Of a stretch of DNA of 64,000 nt, positions 41,527 to 49,914 are shown piece by piece; positions within the stretch are counted from its first letter, which is position 1, and each line of letters begins with the position of its first letter. This DNA comes from an uncultured Collinsella sp. (GTDB lineage: Bacteria; Actinomycetota; Coriobacteriia; Coriobacteriales; Coriobacteriaceae), in contig CABRHW010000002.1 in the NCBI GenBank assembly GCA_902470765.1, forward strand, positions 124,001 through 188,000. The letters are read 5' to 3'. Both the position numbers and the translations under genes were made by a program. Below the pieces are notes generated by a model. That model searched no databases, was not told the DNA's origin, and saw nothing but the letters and a program-made list of their open reading frames with translations.

Positions 41527-43887
41527 CTAAGCCAACCCCAGCAATATGCCCGCCGAATGCACGACAAACGCCACGATCCAGGCGACCGTCACCTGAAACG
41601 CGAATACGGCCACGGCGTAACGCCCGCCCAGCTCACTCTTGACGGCACCGATGGACGCCACGCAAGGCGGGTACAGCAGCGTAAAGACCAAGAACACGTA
41701 AGCGGTAAACGGCGAAAACATGGCTGACAGTGCCGCGGGCGAGGTTGCACCCAAAAGCACTGTGAGCGTCGAGATGACGCTCTCCTTGGCAATGAGCCCC
41801 GTGACGAGTGCCGTCGAGGCGCGCCAATCGCCAAAGCCGAGCGGCGCCAACACCGGTGCGATGATGCTACCAAGACCGGCAAGCAGGCTTTGCGACTGGT
41901 CGGCGACCACGTTAAAGCGGATATCGAACGTCTGAAGGAACCAGATGACCACGGTAGCGGCAAAGATAATGGTAAAGGCCTTGGTAATAAAGTCCTTGGC
42001 CTTATCCCATGCCAGCATCACCGTCGTCTTGACGCTCGGCAGGCGGTAATTGGGAAGCTCCATGATAAACGGCACCGGGTCGCCCTTAAATGCCGTGCGG
42101 TTGAGCACCAAAGCCGCGATGCAGCCGACCACGATGCCGATCAGATAGAGCGAGACCATGGCGGGGACCGTCGCCTGCGGGAAGAATGCTCCGCACAGCA
42201 GACCGTAGACCGGCAACTTGGCCGAGCAGCTCATGAACGGCGTGAGCATGACGGTCATCTTGCGGTCGTGCTCGGATGGGAGCGTACGGGTCGACATGAT
42301 AGCCGGCACGGTGCAGCCAAAACCGACGAGCATGGGCACAAAGCTGCGGCCCGACAGGCCAAAGCGACGCAACACCTTATCCATGACAAAGGCCACGCGC
42401 GCCATGTAGCCCGAGTCTTCCAGAATGGAAAGGAACAAGAAGAGCACGACGATAATCGGCAGGAAGGTCAGCACGCTGCCCACGCCCGTAAGCACGCCGT
42501 CGACAGCCAGCGAGCGCACTACGTCGTTGGTGCCGAACGCCTTGAGACCCGCATCGGCCGAGGCGATGATGGCAGCGATGCCGTCCTCCATAAGTCCCTG
42601 CAACGCCGCGCCGATCACGCCAAACGTCAGCCAAAAGACGAGACCCATGATCACCAGAAACGCCGGAATGGCCGTGTAACGACCCGTCAGGATGCGGTCA
42701 ATCTTGACGGAGCGCACGTGCTCGCGGCTCTCGTGCGGCTTGACGACGCAACGCCCGCACACGTCGCCGATAAAGCCGAAGCGCATGTCAGCTAGCGCAG
42801 ATAGACGGTCGGTGCCGGCCTCGCCCTCCATTTGGCTAATGATGTGCTCGATGGCGTCGAGCTCGTTGCGGTCCAGGTGAAGCGCCTCGGTCACCAGCTC
42901 GTCGCCCTCAACCAGCTTGGTCGCCGCAAAACGCACGGGAATGTGCGCCGTCGCGGCATGGTCCTCGATAAGGTTGGCGATGCCGTGAATGCAGCGATGC
43001 AGCGCGCCGCCGTCCGGACCATCGGGCGCGCAGAAGTCCAGGCGACCGGGGCGCTCGCGGAACCGCGCCACGTGCAAGGCATGATCCACCAACTCGCCAA
43101 TACCCTCGTTGCGGGCAGCGCTAATGGGAACAACAGGCACGCCCAGCAGGCTCTCGAGCAGGTTGACGTCCACGGCGCCGCCGTTGGCCGTCACCTCGTC
43201 CATCATGTTGAGCGCGATGACCATAGGACGGTCAAGCTCCATGAGCTGCAGTGTCAGGTACAGGTTACGCTCAATGTTGGTGGCGTCAATGATGTCGATG
43301 ATGGCGTCCGGGCGCTCGTCAAGGATGAACTGACGGCTCACGACCTCTTCGCCTGTGTACGGCGACAGGGAGTAAATGCCAGGCAGGTCGGTAACGCTCG
43401 CCTCGGGATGGTTACGGATGGTGCCATCTTTGCGGTCGACCGTCACGCCGGGAAAGTTACCGACGTGCTGGTTGGAGCCCGTCAGCTGGTTGAATAACGT
43501 GGTCTTGCCGCAGTTTTGGTTGCCGGCGAGGGCAAAGTGCAGCGGCGCGCCCTCGGGCACGGCCGTCTTTGCCGCACGGGGCGAATACGTCCCCTCGCCC
43601 AGGGCCGGATGCTCCGTCGTGCCGATTGCGGCGTTAGCGCGCGGACCCGTATCGGTGTCGTGAATACCCACGAGCTCGATGCGAGCGGCATCGTCCTTGC
43701 GCAGCGTCAACTCGTAGCCACGCAGGCGAATCTCGAGCGGATCGCCCATGGGGGCGTACTTCATCATGGTGACTTCGGTGCCCGGCGTTAGACCCATGTC
43801 CAAAATATGCTGTCGGAGTGCCTGATCGTCCGATGCCACCGATGCGACAACGGCGTCCTTTCCAATCTCGAGTGTATCGAGCTTCAC
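41527..43887 (-). CDS. feoB: FeoA-FeoB fused ferrous iron transporter
   Basis: A 786-aa protein joining a FeoA SH3-like domain (residues 1-75, TLEIGKDAVVASVAS...LEIRLRGYEL) to FeoB, the GTPase-gated Fe2+ importer. FeoB G1 is GNQNCGKTTLFNQ (about 122-134), G3 is DLPGIYSLSPYT, G4 NMMDE; gate motifs follow within about ten membrane helices from residue 430, including GFGCTVPAIMSTRTLPSEHD. The start is GTG at 43887 with GGGGGAGGAAC; the frame extends upstream through the leader without similarity. A promoter (43977-44006) and tandem operator (43930-43963) suggest metal control. Confidence 0.93.
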   Translation of the reverse strand: MKLDTLEIGKDAVVASVASDDQALRQHILDMGLTPGTEVTMMKYAPMGDPLEIRLRGYELTLRKDDAARIELVGIHDTDTGPRANAAIGTTEHPALGEGTYSPRAAKTAVPEGAPLHFALAGNQNCGKTTLFNQLTGSNQHVGNFPGVTVDRKDGTIRNHPEASVTDLPGIYSLSPYTGEEVVSRQFILDERPDAIIDIIDATNIERNLYLTLQLMELDRPMVIALNMMDEVTANGGAVDVNLLESLLGVPVVPISAARNEGIGELVDHALHVARFRERPGRLDFCAPDGPDGGALHRCIHGIANLIEDHAATAHIPVRFAATKLVEGDELVTEALHLDRNELDAIEHIISQMEGEAGTDRLSALADMRFGFIGDVCGRCVVKPHESREHVRSVKIDRILTGRYTAIPAFLVIMGLVFWLTFGVIGAALQGLMEDGIAAIIASADAGLKAFGTNDVVRSLAVDGVLTGVGSVLTFLPIIVVLFLFLSILEDSGYMARVAFVMDKVLRRFGLSGRSFVPMLVGFGCTVPAIMSTRTLPSEHDRKMTVMLTPFMSCSAKLPVYGLLCGAFFPQATVPAMVSLYLIGIVVGCIAALVLNRTAFKGDPVPFIMELPNYRLPSVKTTVMLAWDKAKDFITKAFTIIFAATVVIWFLQTFDIRFNVVADQSQSLLAGLGSIIAPVLAPLGFGDWRASTALVTGLIAKESVISTLTVLLGATSPAALSAMFSPFTAYVFLVFTLLYPPCVASIGAVKSELGGRYAVAVFAFQVTVAWIVAFVVHSAGILLGLA

Positions 43888-43929
43888 GTCCGTGTTCCTC
43901 CCCCGGCGCCCACTGGGCGTTGCATTTAT

Positions 43930-43963
43930 GTTCACCATGGCTAACCGTTTGCCATGGCTAACC
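43930..43963. promoter_or_regulatory. tandem 17-bp operator before feoAB
   Basis: Two abutting 17-bp copies: gttcaccatggctaacc (43930-43946) and gtttgccatggctaacc (43947-43963). Each is an imperfect dyad close to ggttagccatggctaacc; the GGTTAGCC half resembles DtxR/IdeR-family iron boxes. They lie just downstream of the predicted transcription start, an ideal position for repression under iron sufficiency. The binding protein is inferred, not encoded here. Confidence 0.65.
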
Positions 43964-43976
43964 AATTTATCCATGC

Positions 43977-44006
43977 ATGATAGCGCGAACATACAGCAAC
44001 GTTCAA
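43977..44006 (-). promoter_or_regulatory. promoter of feoAB
   Basis: Minus-strand TTGAAC (44001-44006) and TATCAT (43977-43982), spacer 18 bp, with the tandem operator 14 bp further downstream. Confidence 0.6.
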
Positions 44007-44092
44007 TCGGCAGATTGGTGCAGGGGGACGGATTACTTTGCACCAAGCCCTTGACAGCTAGAACGATGCCGATGTCTTGGAACCAACAGCAA

Positions 44093-44191
44093 AAGCCCGC
44101 CAGAGCAAGCAAGGTGCCTTGAGGTAAGGCGGCATAGACCTTCTGGTCATGCCGCCGAAGTTGAAAGGCAGATTGCCGCTCTGGCGGGCTT
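44093..44191. repeat. post-stop nested inverted repeat, family B copy 2 (after hydrolase gene)
   Basis: Arms aagcccgccagagc (44093-44106) and its complement (44178-44191) enclose a 71-nt core with inner stem ggcggcat/atgccgcc. The core aligns with the element after rpoC (25187-25286), the inner helix having changed on both sides (gcagggcat versus gcggcat types), and the arms share only cagagc. As in copy 1, a separate perfect hairpin (44205-44232, gttacggcgttt/aaacgccgtaac) lies between the stop codon and the element. On the minus strand the right arm ends in GGGCTTTTG, terminator-like. Confidence 0.7.
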
Positions 44192-44231
44192 GTAGCGTCA
44201 AGTGGTTACGGCGTTTGGTAAAACGCCGTAA

Positions 44232-45134
44232 CTAAAACCCGTGGCGCTCCAGGAAGCGGAAGGCTAGGCGAATCCAAGGGCGGACCGCCACCTGCTTGTC
44301 CTCGTTGTCGACCGCGGTGTTGGCGTTGCCGAGCGAAAGGCCGTGACCACCCTGGTCGAAGACGTGCATCTCGCATGCAACGCCCTCCTCGGCCATGCGC
44401 TGCGCAAACGGGTAGACCTGCGCGATCGGTGCCGTCTTGTCGTCGGACACGCCCCACACAAAGGTCGGCGGCATCTGACGCGAAACATGCGTGGTGGGGC
44501 AGATATCGGCCAAATGCTCGTCAGTTGCCTCGCCACCCGTCACCATCGACAGGTAGTCGTTGAGCAGATCGCGCCCCGTCTTGCCGCCCGTCTTGGGCAC
44601 ACGCAAGTCAATGCGCGGATCGCGCGTCTGCATGTCACGCACATAGGCAAAGTTGAGCAATGGATAACCCAGCACCACGGCATCGGGACGAATGTCGTCC
44701 GGACGCGCCCCGGCAAGTGCCGCGAAGGGGCCGGTCTTCCACTGTGTTGCCAGCGAGGCGCAAATCATGCCGCCAGCAGAAAAGCCCACGACGCACACGC
44801 GCTTGGGGTCGACATGCCACTCGTCGGCATTCGCGCGCACCGTGGCGACCATCTTGGCAAGATCTGCCTGGGGGTGCGGAAAGCTCACGTCACCCGTAGA
44901 ACTCGTGACATAGTTGAGCACAAAGGCCTGGTAGCCGCGGTCCAAAAATGCAAACGCCACCGGGTCCTGCTCGTGCGGAGCGATATGCGTAAACCCGCCT
45001 CCGCCGCAGATGATCACCGCGGGGCGACGGCCATTGGGCTTGTCGGGCAGCGGCTCGGCACCCAGATACGTAAAGGTCGCCGGATAATCCTCGGTCGGCT
45101 CCTCGCCCCACAGCGCATGGTTCTCGACAATCAT
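44232..45134 (-). CDS. alpha/beta hydrolase, BD-FAE/acetyl-esterase type
   Basis: A 300-aa cytoplasmic alpha/beta hydrolase. The oxyanion region is AVIICGGGGFTHIAPHEQDP, the nucleophile Ser is in VVGFSAGGMICA, the acid Asp in GVSDDKTAPIAQ and the His in DQGGHGLSLGN. This arrangement is seen in acetyl-xylan esterase-like and lipase-like enzymes. An AAGGGAGC site supports the ATG at 45134; the longer frame has no similarity. Substrate unknown; a sugar-ester role is suggested only by family. It stands alone between crr and feoAB. Confidence 0.85.
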   Translation of the reverse strand: MIVENHALWGEEPTEDYPATFTYLGAEPLPDKPNGRRPAVIICGGGGFTHIAPHEQDPVAFAFLDRGYQAFVLNYVTSSTGDVSFPHPQADLAKMVATVRANADEWHVDPKRVCVVGFSAGGMICASLATQWKTGPFAALAGARPDDIRPDAVVLGYPLLNFAYVRDMQTRDPRIDLRVPKTGGKTGRDLLNDYLSMVTGGEATDEHLADICPTTHVSRQMPPTFVWGVSDDKTAPIAQVYPFAQRMAEEGVACEMHVFDQGGHGLSLGNANTAVDNEDKQVAVRPWIRLAFRFLERHGF

Positions 45135-45320
45135 ATGTGCTCCCTTCGCGCAAATTATGCGCACTCTTTTTTCGCATCTAAGCGTACCCCAGTTGGGTGC
45201 AGGACGTAGAAACTCTCCGGCAATAAGTTTCCCTCCAACTGATATATCACATAATCCCAGCTCAGAGGTATCGCTGAGCAGCGTAGAATAGGGGCGTTGA
45301 CCAAGCCGCGAAACACATAT

Positions 45321-45330
45321 GAAACGTTTC
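45321..45330. promoter_or_regulatory. GAAACGTTTC palindrome before PTS EIIA gene
   Basis: A perfect 10-bp palindrome flanked as tgaaacgtttcc, close to LacI/CcpA-type operators (cre-like), 47 bp before the crr start. A TTGACC box lies at 45297-45302. Carbon control of crr is a reasonable but unproven reading. Confidence 0.4.
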
Positions 45331-45377
45331 CGGCAAACCAAACGCGCGATATGCGCCTATTTAAGTTGGAGGCAACT

Positions 45378-45941
45378 ATGGGTCTGCTCGATTCGCTTAA
45401 GTCCACCTTCACCTCGACCGGCGAGGCGTCCGTTCCGCCCGCAGCAAGCTTCGCCACCCGCGAAGGCGTCATCTATGCCCCCGTCAACGGCGTGCTCGTC
45501 AACCTGGACGAGGTTCCCGACGAGACGATCGCCTCGGGCATGCTTGGCCAAGGCTATGGCATCGAGCCCATTACCGGCACCATCTATGCGCCCGCCAACG
45601 GCCGCATCGGCGCCACCACTGTCACCAACCACTCCATTGGCATGATCACCGAGGACGGTCTTCGCGTGTTCATCCATGTTGGCCTGGGCACCGTGGAAAT
45701 GAACGGCAAGGGTTTTGCCCGCTTTGTCGAGATGGGCGATGTGGTCAAGGCAGGCCAGCCGCTCATCAGCTTCGACCGCGAGGCCATTAAGGCCGCTGGT
45801 CACGAGGACATCGTGACCGTCATCGTCTCCGAGCTCGATCGTCTTAAGAGCATCGACCATGTCGGCGAGTCCGGAACGCTTATCGGCGGCAACCCGCTCG
45901 TCAAGCTTGGCGACCCGCTGCTGGTAGCCAAGACCAAGTAG
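45378..45941 (+). CDS. crr: PTS glucose-type EIIA, stand-alone
   Basis: A 187-aa soluble EIIA of the glucose family that passes phosphate from HPr to EIIB. The two active-site histidines are H85 (TVTNHSIGMI) and H100 (RVFIHVGLGTVEMNGKGF), the latter the phospho-acceptor. A GGAGG site supports the ATG at 45378. It could serve the lone EIIC at 8021, for which no EIIB is visible in this window. It is monocistronic with a terminator at 45981. Confidence 0.92.
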   Translation: MGLLDSLKSTFTSTGEASVPPAASFATREGVIYAPVNGVLVNLDEVPDETIASGMLGQGYGIEPITGTIYAPANGRIGATTVTNHSIGMITEDGLRVFIHVGLGTVEMNGKGFARFVEMGDVVKAGQPLISFDREAIKAAGHEDIVTVIVSELDRLKSIDHVGESGTLIGGNPLVKLGDPLLVAKTK

Positions 45942-45980
45942 CCAGGCCCCGCGCCACACAGCCAAAAGGCACCTCGTCAA

Positions 45981-46012
45981 GCGCCCGCGACCATCTGGCC
46001 GCGGGCGTTTTT
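45981..46012 (+). terminator. terminator after crr
   Basis: A cgcccgcg/cgcgggcg stem followed by TTTTTCG on the plus strand. Confidence 0.85.
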
Positions 46013-46122
46013 CGTTTGAAAAACCATCCCGCCAATGCCTTATCTGTATAGCCCAAATGAGCCGAGCTGCTAGAATATCGAACTGTATGGATAACTATCA
46101 TTCAACCGTTATGGGAGGATAC

Positions 46123-47526
46123 GTGAACCGCACCAAAATCGCGCAGCTCTATGCCGATGCCGAGTCGCTCGGCGGCCAGACCGTCACCGTCGCCGGCTGG
46201 GTCAAGTCCGTCCGCGACATGAAGAACTTTGGCTTTGTTACGCTCAACGACGGCAGCTGCTTCCGCGACCTGCAGGTCGTCATGAACCGCGAGGCACTCG
46301 ACAACTACGATGAGATCGCCCATCAAAACGTCTCGGCCGCACTCATTTGCACCGGCACCGTCAAGCTGACCCCCGATGCGCCCCAGCCTTTCGAGCTTTC
46401 TGCCACCTCCATCGAGGTCGAGGGCACGAGCGCCCCGGATTACCCGCTGCAGAAGAAGCGCGCAACCGTCGAGTTCCTGCGCACCCAGCAGCACCTGCGC
46501 CCGCGCACCAACCTGTTCCGCGCCGTGTTCCGCATCCGTTCTGTCGCGGCTGCCGCCATCCACCGCTTCTTCCAGGAGCAGGACTTTGTCTACGTCAACA
46601 CCCCCATCATCACCACGAGTGACTGCGAGGGCGCCGGCGAAATGTTCCGCGTGACCACGCTCGACCCCAAAAATCCGCCCCTCACCGAGTCCGGCGAGGT
46701 CGACTGGAGCCAGGACTTCTTTGGCAAGCATGCGAGCCTCACCGTGTCCGGCCAGCTCAATGCCGAGAACTTTGCCATGGCCTTTGGCGACGTGTACACC
46801 TTTGGCCCCACCTTCCGCGCCGAAAACTCCAACACCACGCGCCACGCCGCCGAGTTTTGGATGATCGAGCCCGAGATGGCCTTCGCCGACCTCAACGACT
46901 ACATGGACAACGCCGAGGCCATGCTCAAGTACGTCCTTAAGGACGTTATGGCCACCTGCCCCGACGAGCTCAATATGCTCAACAAGTTTGTGGACAAGGG
47001 TCTGCTCGAGCGCCTGGACCATGTCGCCAACTCCGACTTCGCCCGCGTTACCTACACCGAGGCCGTCGAGATCCTGGAGCAGGCCGTCGCTGCTGGCCAC
47101 CAGTTTGATTACCCCGTCAGCTGGGGCATCGACTTGCAGACCGAGCACGAGCGCTTCCTGACCGAGGAGCACTTTAAGCGCCCGACCTTCGTGACCGACT
47201 ACCCGGCCGAGATCAAGGCGTTCTACATGCGCATGAACGAGGACGGCAAGACCGTCGCCGCCGCCGACTGCCTGGTTCCCGGTATCGGCGAGATTATCGG
47301 CGGCTCCCAGCGCGAGGAGCGCCTGGATCTGCTCGAGGCCCGCATCAAGGACCTGGGCATGAATCCCGAGCAGTACAAGTACTACCTTGACCTGCGCCGC
47401 TACGGTTCCTGCAAGCACGCCGGCTACGGTCTGGGCTTCGAGCGCTTGGTCATGTATCTGACCGGCGTGGGCAACATCCGCGACGTCCTGCCGCACCCGC
47501 GCACCGTGGGCAACGCCGACTTCTAA
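46123..47526 (+). CDS. asnS: asparaginyl-tRNA synthetase
   Basis: AsnRS (467 aa) charges tRNA-Asn. The GTG at 46123 is chosen because GGGAGG precedes it and the protein then starts MNRTKIAQLYADA; frames further upstream have no similarity. The N-terminal OB anticodon-binding domain spans about 15-110; class II motif 2 is FGPTFRAENSNT and motif 3 GLGFERLVMYLTG. EMAFADLNDYMD and the lack of the AspRS insertion place it as AsnRS. No T-box leader is seen upstream (about 110 bp to the crr terminator). Confidence 0.95.
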   Translation: MNRTKIAQLYADAESLGGQTVTVAGWVKSVRDMKNFGFVTLNDGSCFRDLQVVMNREALDNYDEIAHQNVSAALICTGTVKLTPDAPQPFELSATSIEVEGTSAPDYPLQKKRATVEFLRTQQHLRPRTNLFRAVFRIRSVAAAAIHRFFQEQDFVYVNTPIITTSDCEGAGEMFRVTTLDPKNPPLTESGEVDWSQDFFGKHASLTVSGQLNAENFAMAFGDVYTFGPTFRAENSNTTRHAAEFWMIEPEMAFADLNDYMDNAEAMLKYVLKDVMATCPDELNMLNKFVDKGLLERLDHVANSDFARVTYTEAVEILEQAVAAGHQFDYPVSWGIDLQTEHERFLTEEHFKRPTFVTDYPAEIKAFYMRMNEDGKTVAAADCLVPGIGEIIGGSQREERLDLLEARIKDLGMNPEQYKYYLDLRRYGSCKHAGYGLGFERLVMYLTGVGNIRDVLPHPRTVGNADF

Positions 47527-47572
47527 TCGTCGGACGTTAGCTCGCGTCGTCACACGCCAACGCTCATCGCAT

Positions 47573-47608
47573 AAGCGTCTCTCGACATCGGTCGAGAGAC
47601 GCTTTTTT
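47573..47608 (+). terminator. terminator after asnS
   Basis: A 14-bp stem aagcgtctctcgac/gtcgagagacgctt with a four-base-plus loop and six T residues on the plus strand. Confidence 0.9.
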
Positions 47609-47784
47609 CAACAGCATCCGTCAAGCTTTTGGCAAGTTTTTGGTCAGTTGAGCAGGGCTGTTGAAAACTCGACCCGCCGTTTGCCGACGACTACCGACCG
47701 CCCAGAGCGCCCTGCGCCCCTGGGGAAGCCCCACGTCCTAGGCTCCATACCGTCGCCACCCAAAACGGAAAGGACGTGGGCACC

Positions 47785-48570
47785 ATGACCGAAGCCGCTG
47801 TTGAAACCTACGACACCACAACTAGAGGCGCCGCCTCGATGGCAGCCTATCGCGCCGTTCGCATCCTGCAACTATTAAGCGAAAACACCGGCGAGGACAA
47901 GGCCATGCTTTCCGATGAGTTGATCCGGCGCCTCGCCCATCCCGACGACCCCGCCCGCATGCCCATCTCGGCGGCGCGGCGCAGCATCTACACCGCCATC
48001 TCCGCGCTTCGCCATGCCGGATACGAAATTGAGTACAAACGCGGCGTGGGCTACAAACTTCTTACCCGCCCGCTCACCGATGAAGAGATCATCCGGCTCC
48101 ACGGTATGGTCATGCGCAACCGCTCCACGCCTATCGCTATCCGCAAGAGCATGGCGCAGCACTTAGTTGCCATGGCGAGCGCCGACGTTCGCGGCTACCT
48201 CGATACACCCGAACCCGCTCCAAGCGCAGGCAGCAAGGCTACCAAGGCAACACGCACGCCCATCAAGCGCATCGACACGTGCGAGCTCGTCGAGCAGGCC
48301 ATCGACCACGGAACCACGGTAAGTTTTGATATTTCGAGCGTCACGACACGTGGCGAAACCGAAGCAGCACGGATGACACTCCGTCCCTTTGCCATCAAGC
48401 AGCGCGATGGCATCTCGTATCTGCTGGGAACGGTCTACGACGCCCGAGGCGCCGATGACACGTTGCGTACTGTAGAGATTGGCCGAATGAGAAACGTCAC
48501 CACACGTCTCCTCGACGGCAAGAAGCTCTTCGCCGCCCTGGACGAGGACGACGCCTCCTCCGCCGCATAA
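47785..48570 (+). CDS. transcriptional regulator with N-terminal winged helix, WYL-like
   Basis: A 261-aa protein. Residues about 20-95 look like a winged helix: RAVRILQLLSENTG, SAARRSIYTAISALRHAGYE and EYKRGVGYKLL, as in YafY/WYL regulators. After a Ser/Ala/Thr-rich linker (about 140-160) comes a beta-rich ligand domain (residues 165-245) with LRPFAIKQRDGISYLLGTVY, a position where WYL domains read P-x-x-x-x-x-x-x-x-WYL; the WYL triad is YLL here. ATG at 47785 is preferred to GTG at 47776 on ribosome-site spacing. Target genes unknown; the downstream ABC transporter is a candidate. Confidence 0.75.
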   Translation: MTEAAVETYDTTTRGAASMAAYRAVRILQLLSENTGEDKAMLSDELIRRLAHPDDPARMPISAARRSIYTAISALRHAGYEIEYKRGVGYKLLTRPLTDEEIIRLHGMVMRNRSTPIAIRKSMAQHLVAMASADVRGYLDTPEPAPSAGSKATKATRTPIKRIDTCELVEQAIDHGTTVSFDISSVTTRGETEAARMTLRPFAIKQRDGISYLLGTVYDARGADDTLRTVEIGRMRNVTTRLLDGKKLFAALDEDDASSAA

Positions 48571-48639
48571 GACCCTCCGCCGCCCATTCGACTACCCGTA
48601 CCGCCCATCCGATTCTGTATTAAAAAACCCGCCAGGCTG

Positions 48640-48670
48640 TTGTAAAAATGGACATCAGCGCTACTATAGT
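48640..48670 (+). promoter_or_regulatory. promoter of the ABC transporter operon
   Basis: TTGTAA (48640-48645) and TATAGT (48665-48670) with a 19-bp spacer, about 60 bp before the binding-protein gene. The -10 is strong, the spacing long. Confidence 0.45.
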
Positions 48671-48730
48671 TCCACTTGCACTTTGTCCCAGTGCAGTGTT
48701 TCCAGCCATTTTTATACTAGGGGTAATGAT

Positions 48731-49711
48731 ATGAAGGACATCACCATCAGCCGCAGGAGCCTTCTGGTCTCCGCCGGCCTGCTCGCGCTCGCCCCGCTCG
48801 CCGGATGCGGCGGCAACTCTGGTTCCGGCTCTGCTGCCGCCGGTTCCGACTACACCATCGGCGTTCTGCAGCTCACCGAGCACTCCGCACTCGATGCCGC
48901 CAACGACGGCTTTGTCAAGGCCATCAAGGAGAGCGGCCTTAAGGTCAAGATCGACCAGAAGAACGCCCAGAACGACCAGTCCACGTGTAAGTCCATCGCC
49001 GACAAGTTCGTGGGCGATGGCGTCGACCTGATTTATGCCATCGCCACGCCCGCCGCGCAGGCCGCCGCCGGTGCCACGGCCGATATCCCCATCGTGGGCT
49101 GCGCCATCACCGACTACGCCGCCTCCGGCCTGGTACAGGACAACGACAAGCCCGGCACCAACGTCACGGGCGCTTCCGACCTCACCCCGGTCGCCGAGCA
49201 GCTCAAGATGATGCAGAAGGTCCTGCCCGACGTTAAAAAAGTCGGCCTGCTCTACTGCACCGCCGAGTCCAACTCCGACGTCCAGATCAAGGCCGCCAAA
49301 AAGGAGCTCGATAAGCTGGGCCTCGAGTACACCGATTTCACCGTCTCGAGCTCCAACGAGATCCAGTCCGTCGTCGAGTCTGCCGTGGGCAAGGTCGACG
49401 CGTTGTACTCCCCCACCGACAACACCATCGCCGCGGGTGCCTCGCAGGTCGGCCAGATCTGCAAGGAGAACAAGCTTCCCTTCGTGACTGGCGAGGAGGG
49501 TATGTGCATGGCCGGCGGCCTTTTCACCCTCTCCATCAACTATGAGGACCTGGGCTACGCCGCGGGCGAGATGGCCGTTAAGATCCTGAAGGGCGAGGCC
49601 AAGCCCGAAGACATGCCGATCAAGCACCTCTCGAGCAAGGACCTAGTCGTCGTCAAGAACGACGAGATGGCCGAGGCGCTGGGCATCGATCTTTCCGCTC
49701 TGGACGCGTAA
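48731..49711 (+). CDS. ABC transporter substrate-binding lipoprotein (TrpX/ABC_sub_bind family)
   Basis: A 326-aa lipoprotein. The N-terminus has a twin-arginine-like RRSLLVSAGLLALAPLAGCGG lipobox signal with the lipid-attached Cys at about residue 25. The mature part is a two-lobed periplasmic-binding fold with YTIGVLQLTEHSALDAANDG at the start, typical of the ABC_sub_bind family. In streptococci relatives (TrpXYZ) are linked to tryptophan supply; substrate here is unknown. A hairpin at 49780 probably limits read-through to the permease gene, giving more binding protein than permease. Confidence 0.88.
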   Translation: MKDITISRRSLLVSAGLLALAPLAGCGGNSGSGSAAAGSDYTIGVLQLTEHSALDAANDGFVKAIKESGLKVKIDQKNAQNDQSTCKSIADKFVGDGVDLIYAIATPAAQAAAGATADIPIVGCAITDYAASGLVQDNDKPGTNVTGASDLTPVAEQLKMMQKVLPDVKKVGLLYCTAESNSDVQIKAAKKELDKLGLEYTDFTVSSSNEIQSVVESAVGKVDALYSPTDNTIAAGASQVGQICKENKLPFVTGEEGMCMAGGLFTLSINYEDLGYAAGEMAVKILKGEAKPEDMPIKHLSSKDLVVVKNDEMAEALGIDLSALDA

Positions 49712-49779
49712 TGCCATACGCGGCATGCGTCTAGAGCCCGTGCTCGCGCTTTAGCCGCGTTATTCAATATCTGAGCCAC

Positions 49780-49818
49780 AGGGGCGGGCGCTGTAGACCG
49801 GCGTCCGCCCTGCTTGTT
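49780..49818 (+). terminator. intra-operon hairpin between binding protein and permease genes
   Basis: A ggggcgggcgc/gcgtccgccct imperfect stem followed by gcttgttt. Such hairpins after binding-protein genes commonly stabilise the upstream mRNA or partly terminate. Confidence 0.5.
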
Positions 49819-49914
49819 TCAGGTAAAACAAAACGTCTGTCCGCAGCTCTTCTATGCATTGTTACCGCTATTATGGTGAATCACGTGTCCACCCTATCCT
49901 AGGAGGTATGAAGC

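Noticed and set aside
43888..44112. Upstream extension of the FeoAB frame
   Set aside because: It would cover the promoter and tandem operator; the GTG at 43887 has a strong ribosome site and starts the FeoA domain.
46013..46122. Possible T-box riboswitch before asnS
   Set aside because: The gap between the crr terminator and asnS is about 110 bp and shows no T-box sequence, specifier loop or antiterminator.
46102..47553. A 483-codon minus-strand frame opposite asnS
   Set aside because: Antisense shadow of a clear AsnRS gene; composition is biased to Val/Leu/Gly/His and no promoter or ribosome site is seen.
47609..47784. Small gene between asnS and the regulator
   Set aside because: No frame with a ribosome site and coding character; the segment is read as the promoter/leader region of the regulator gene.
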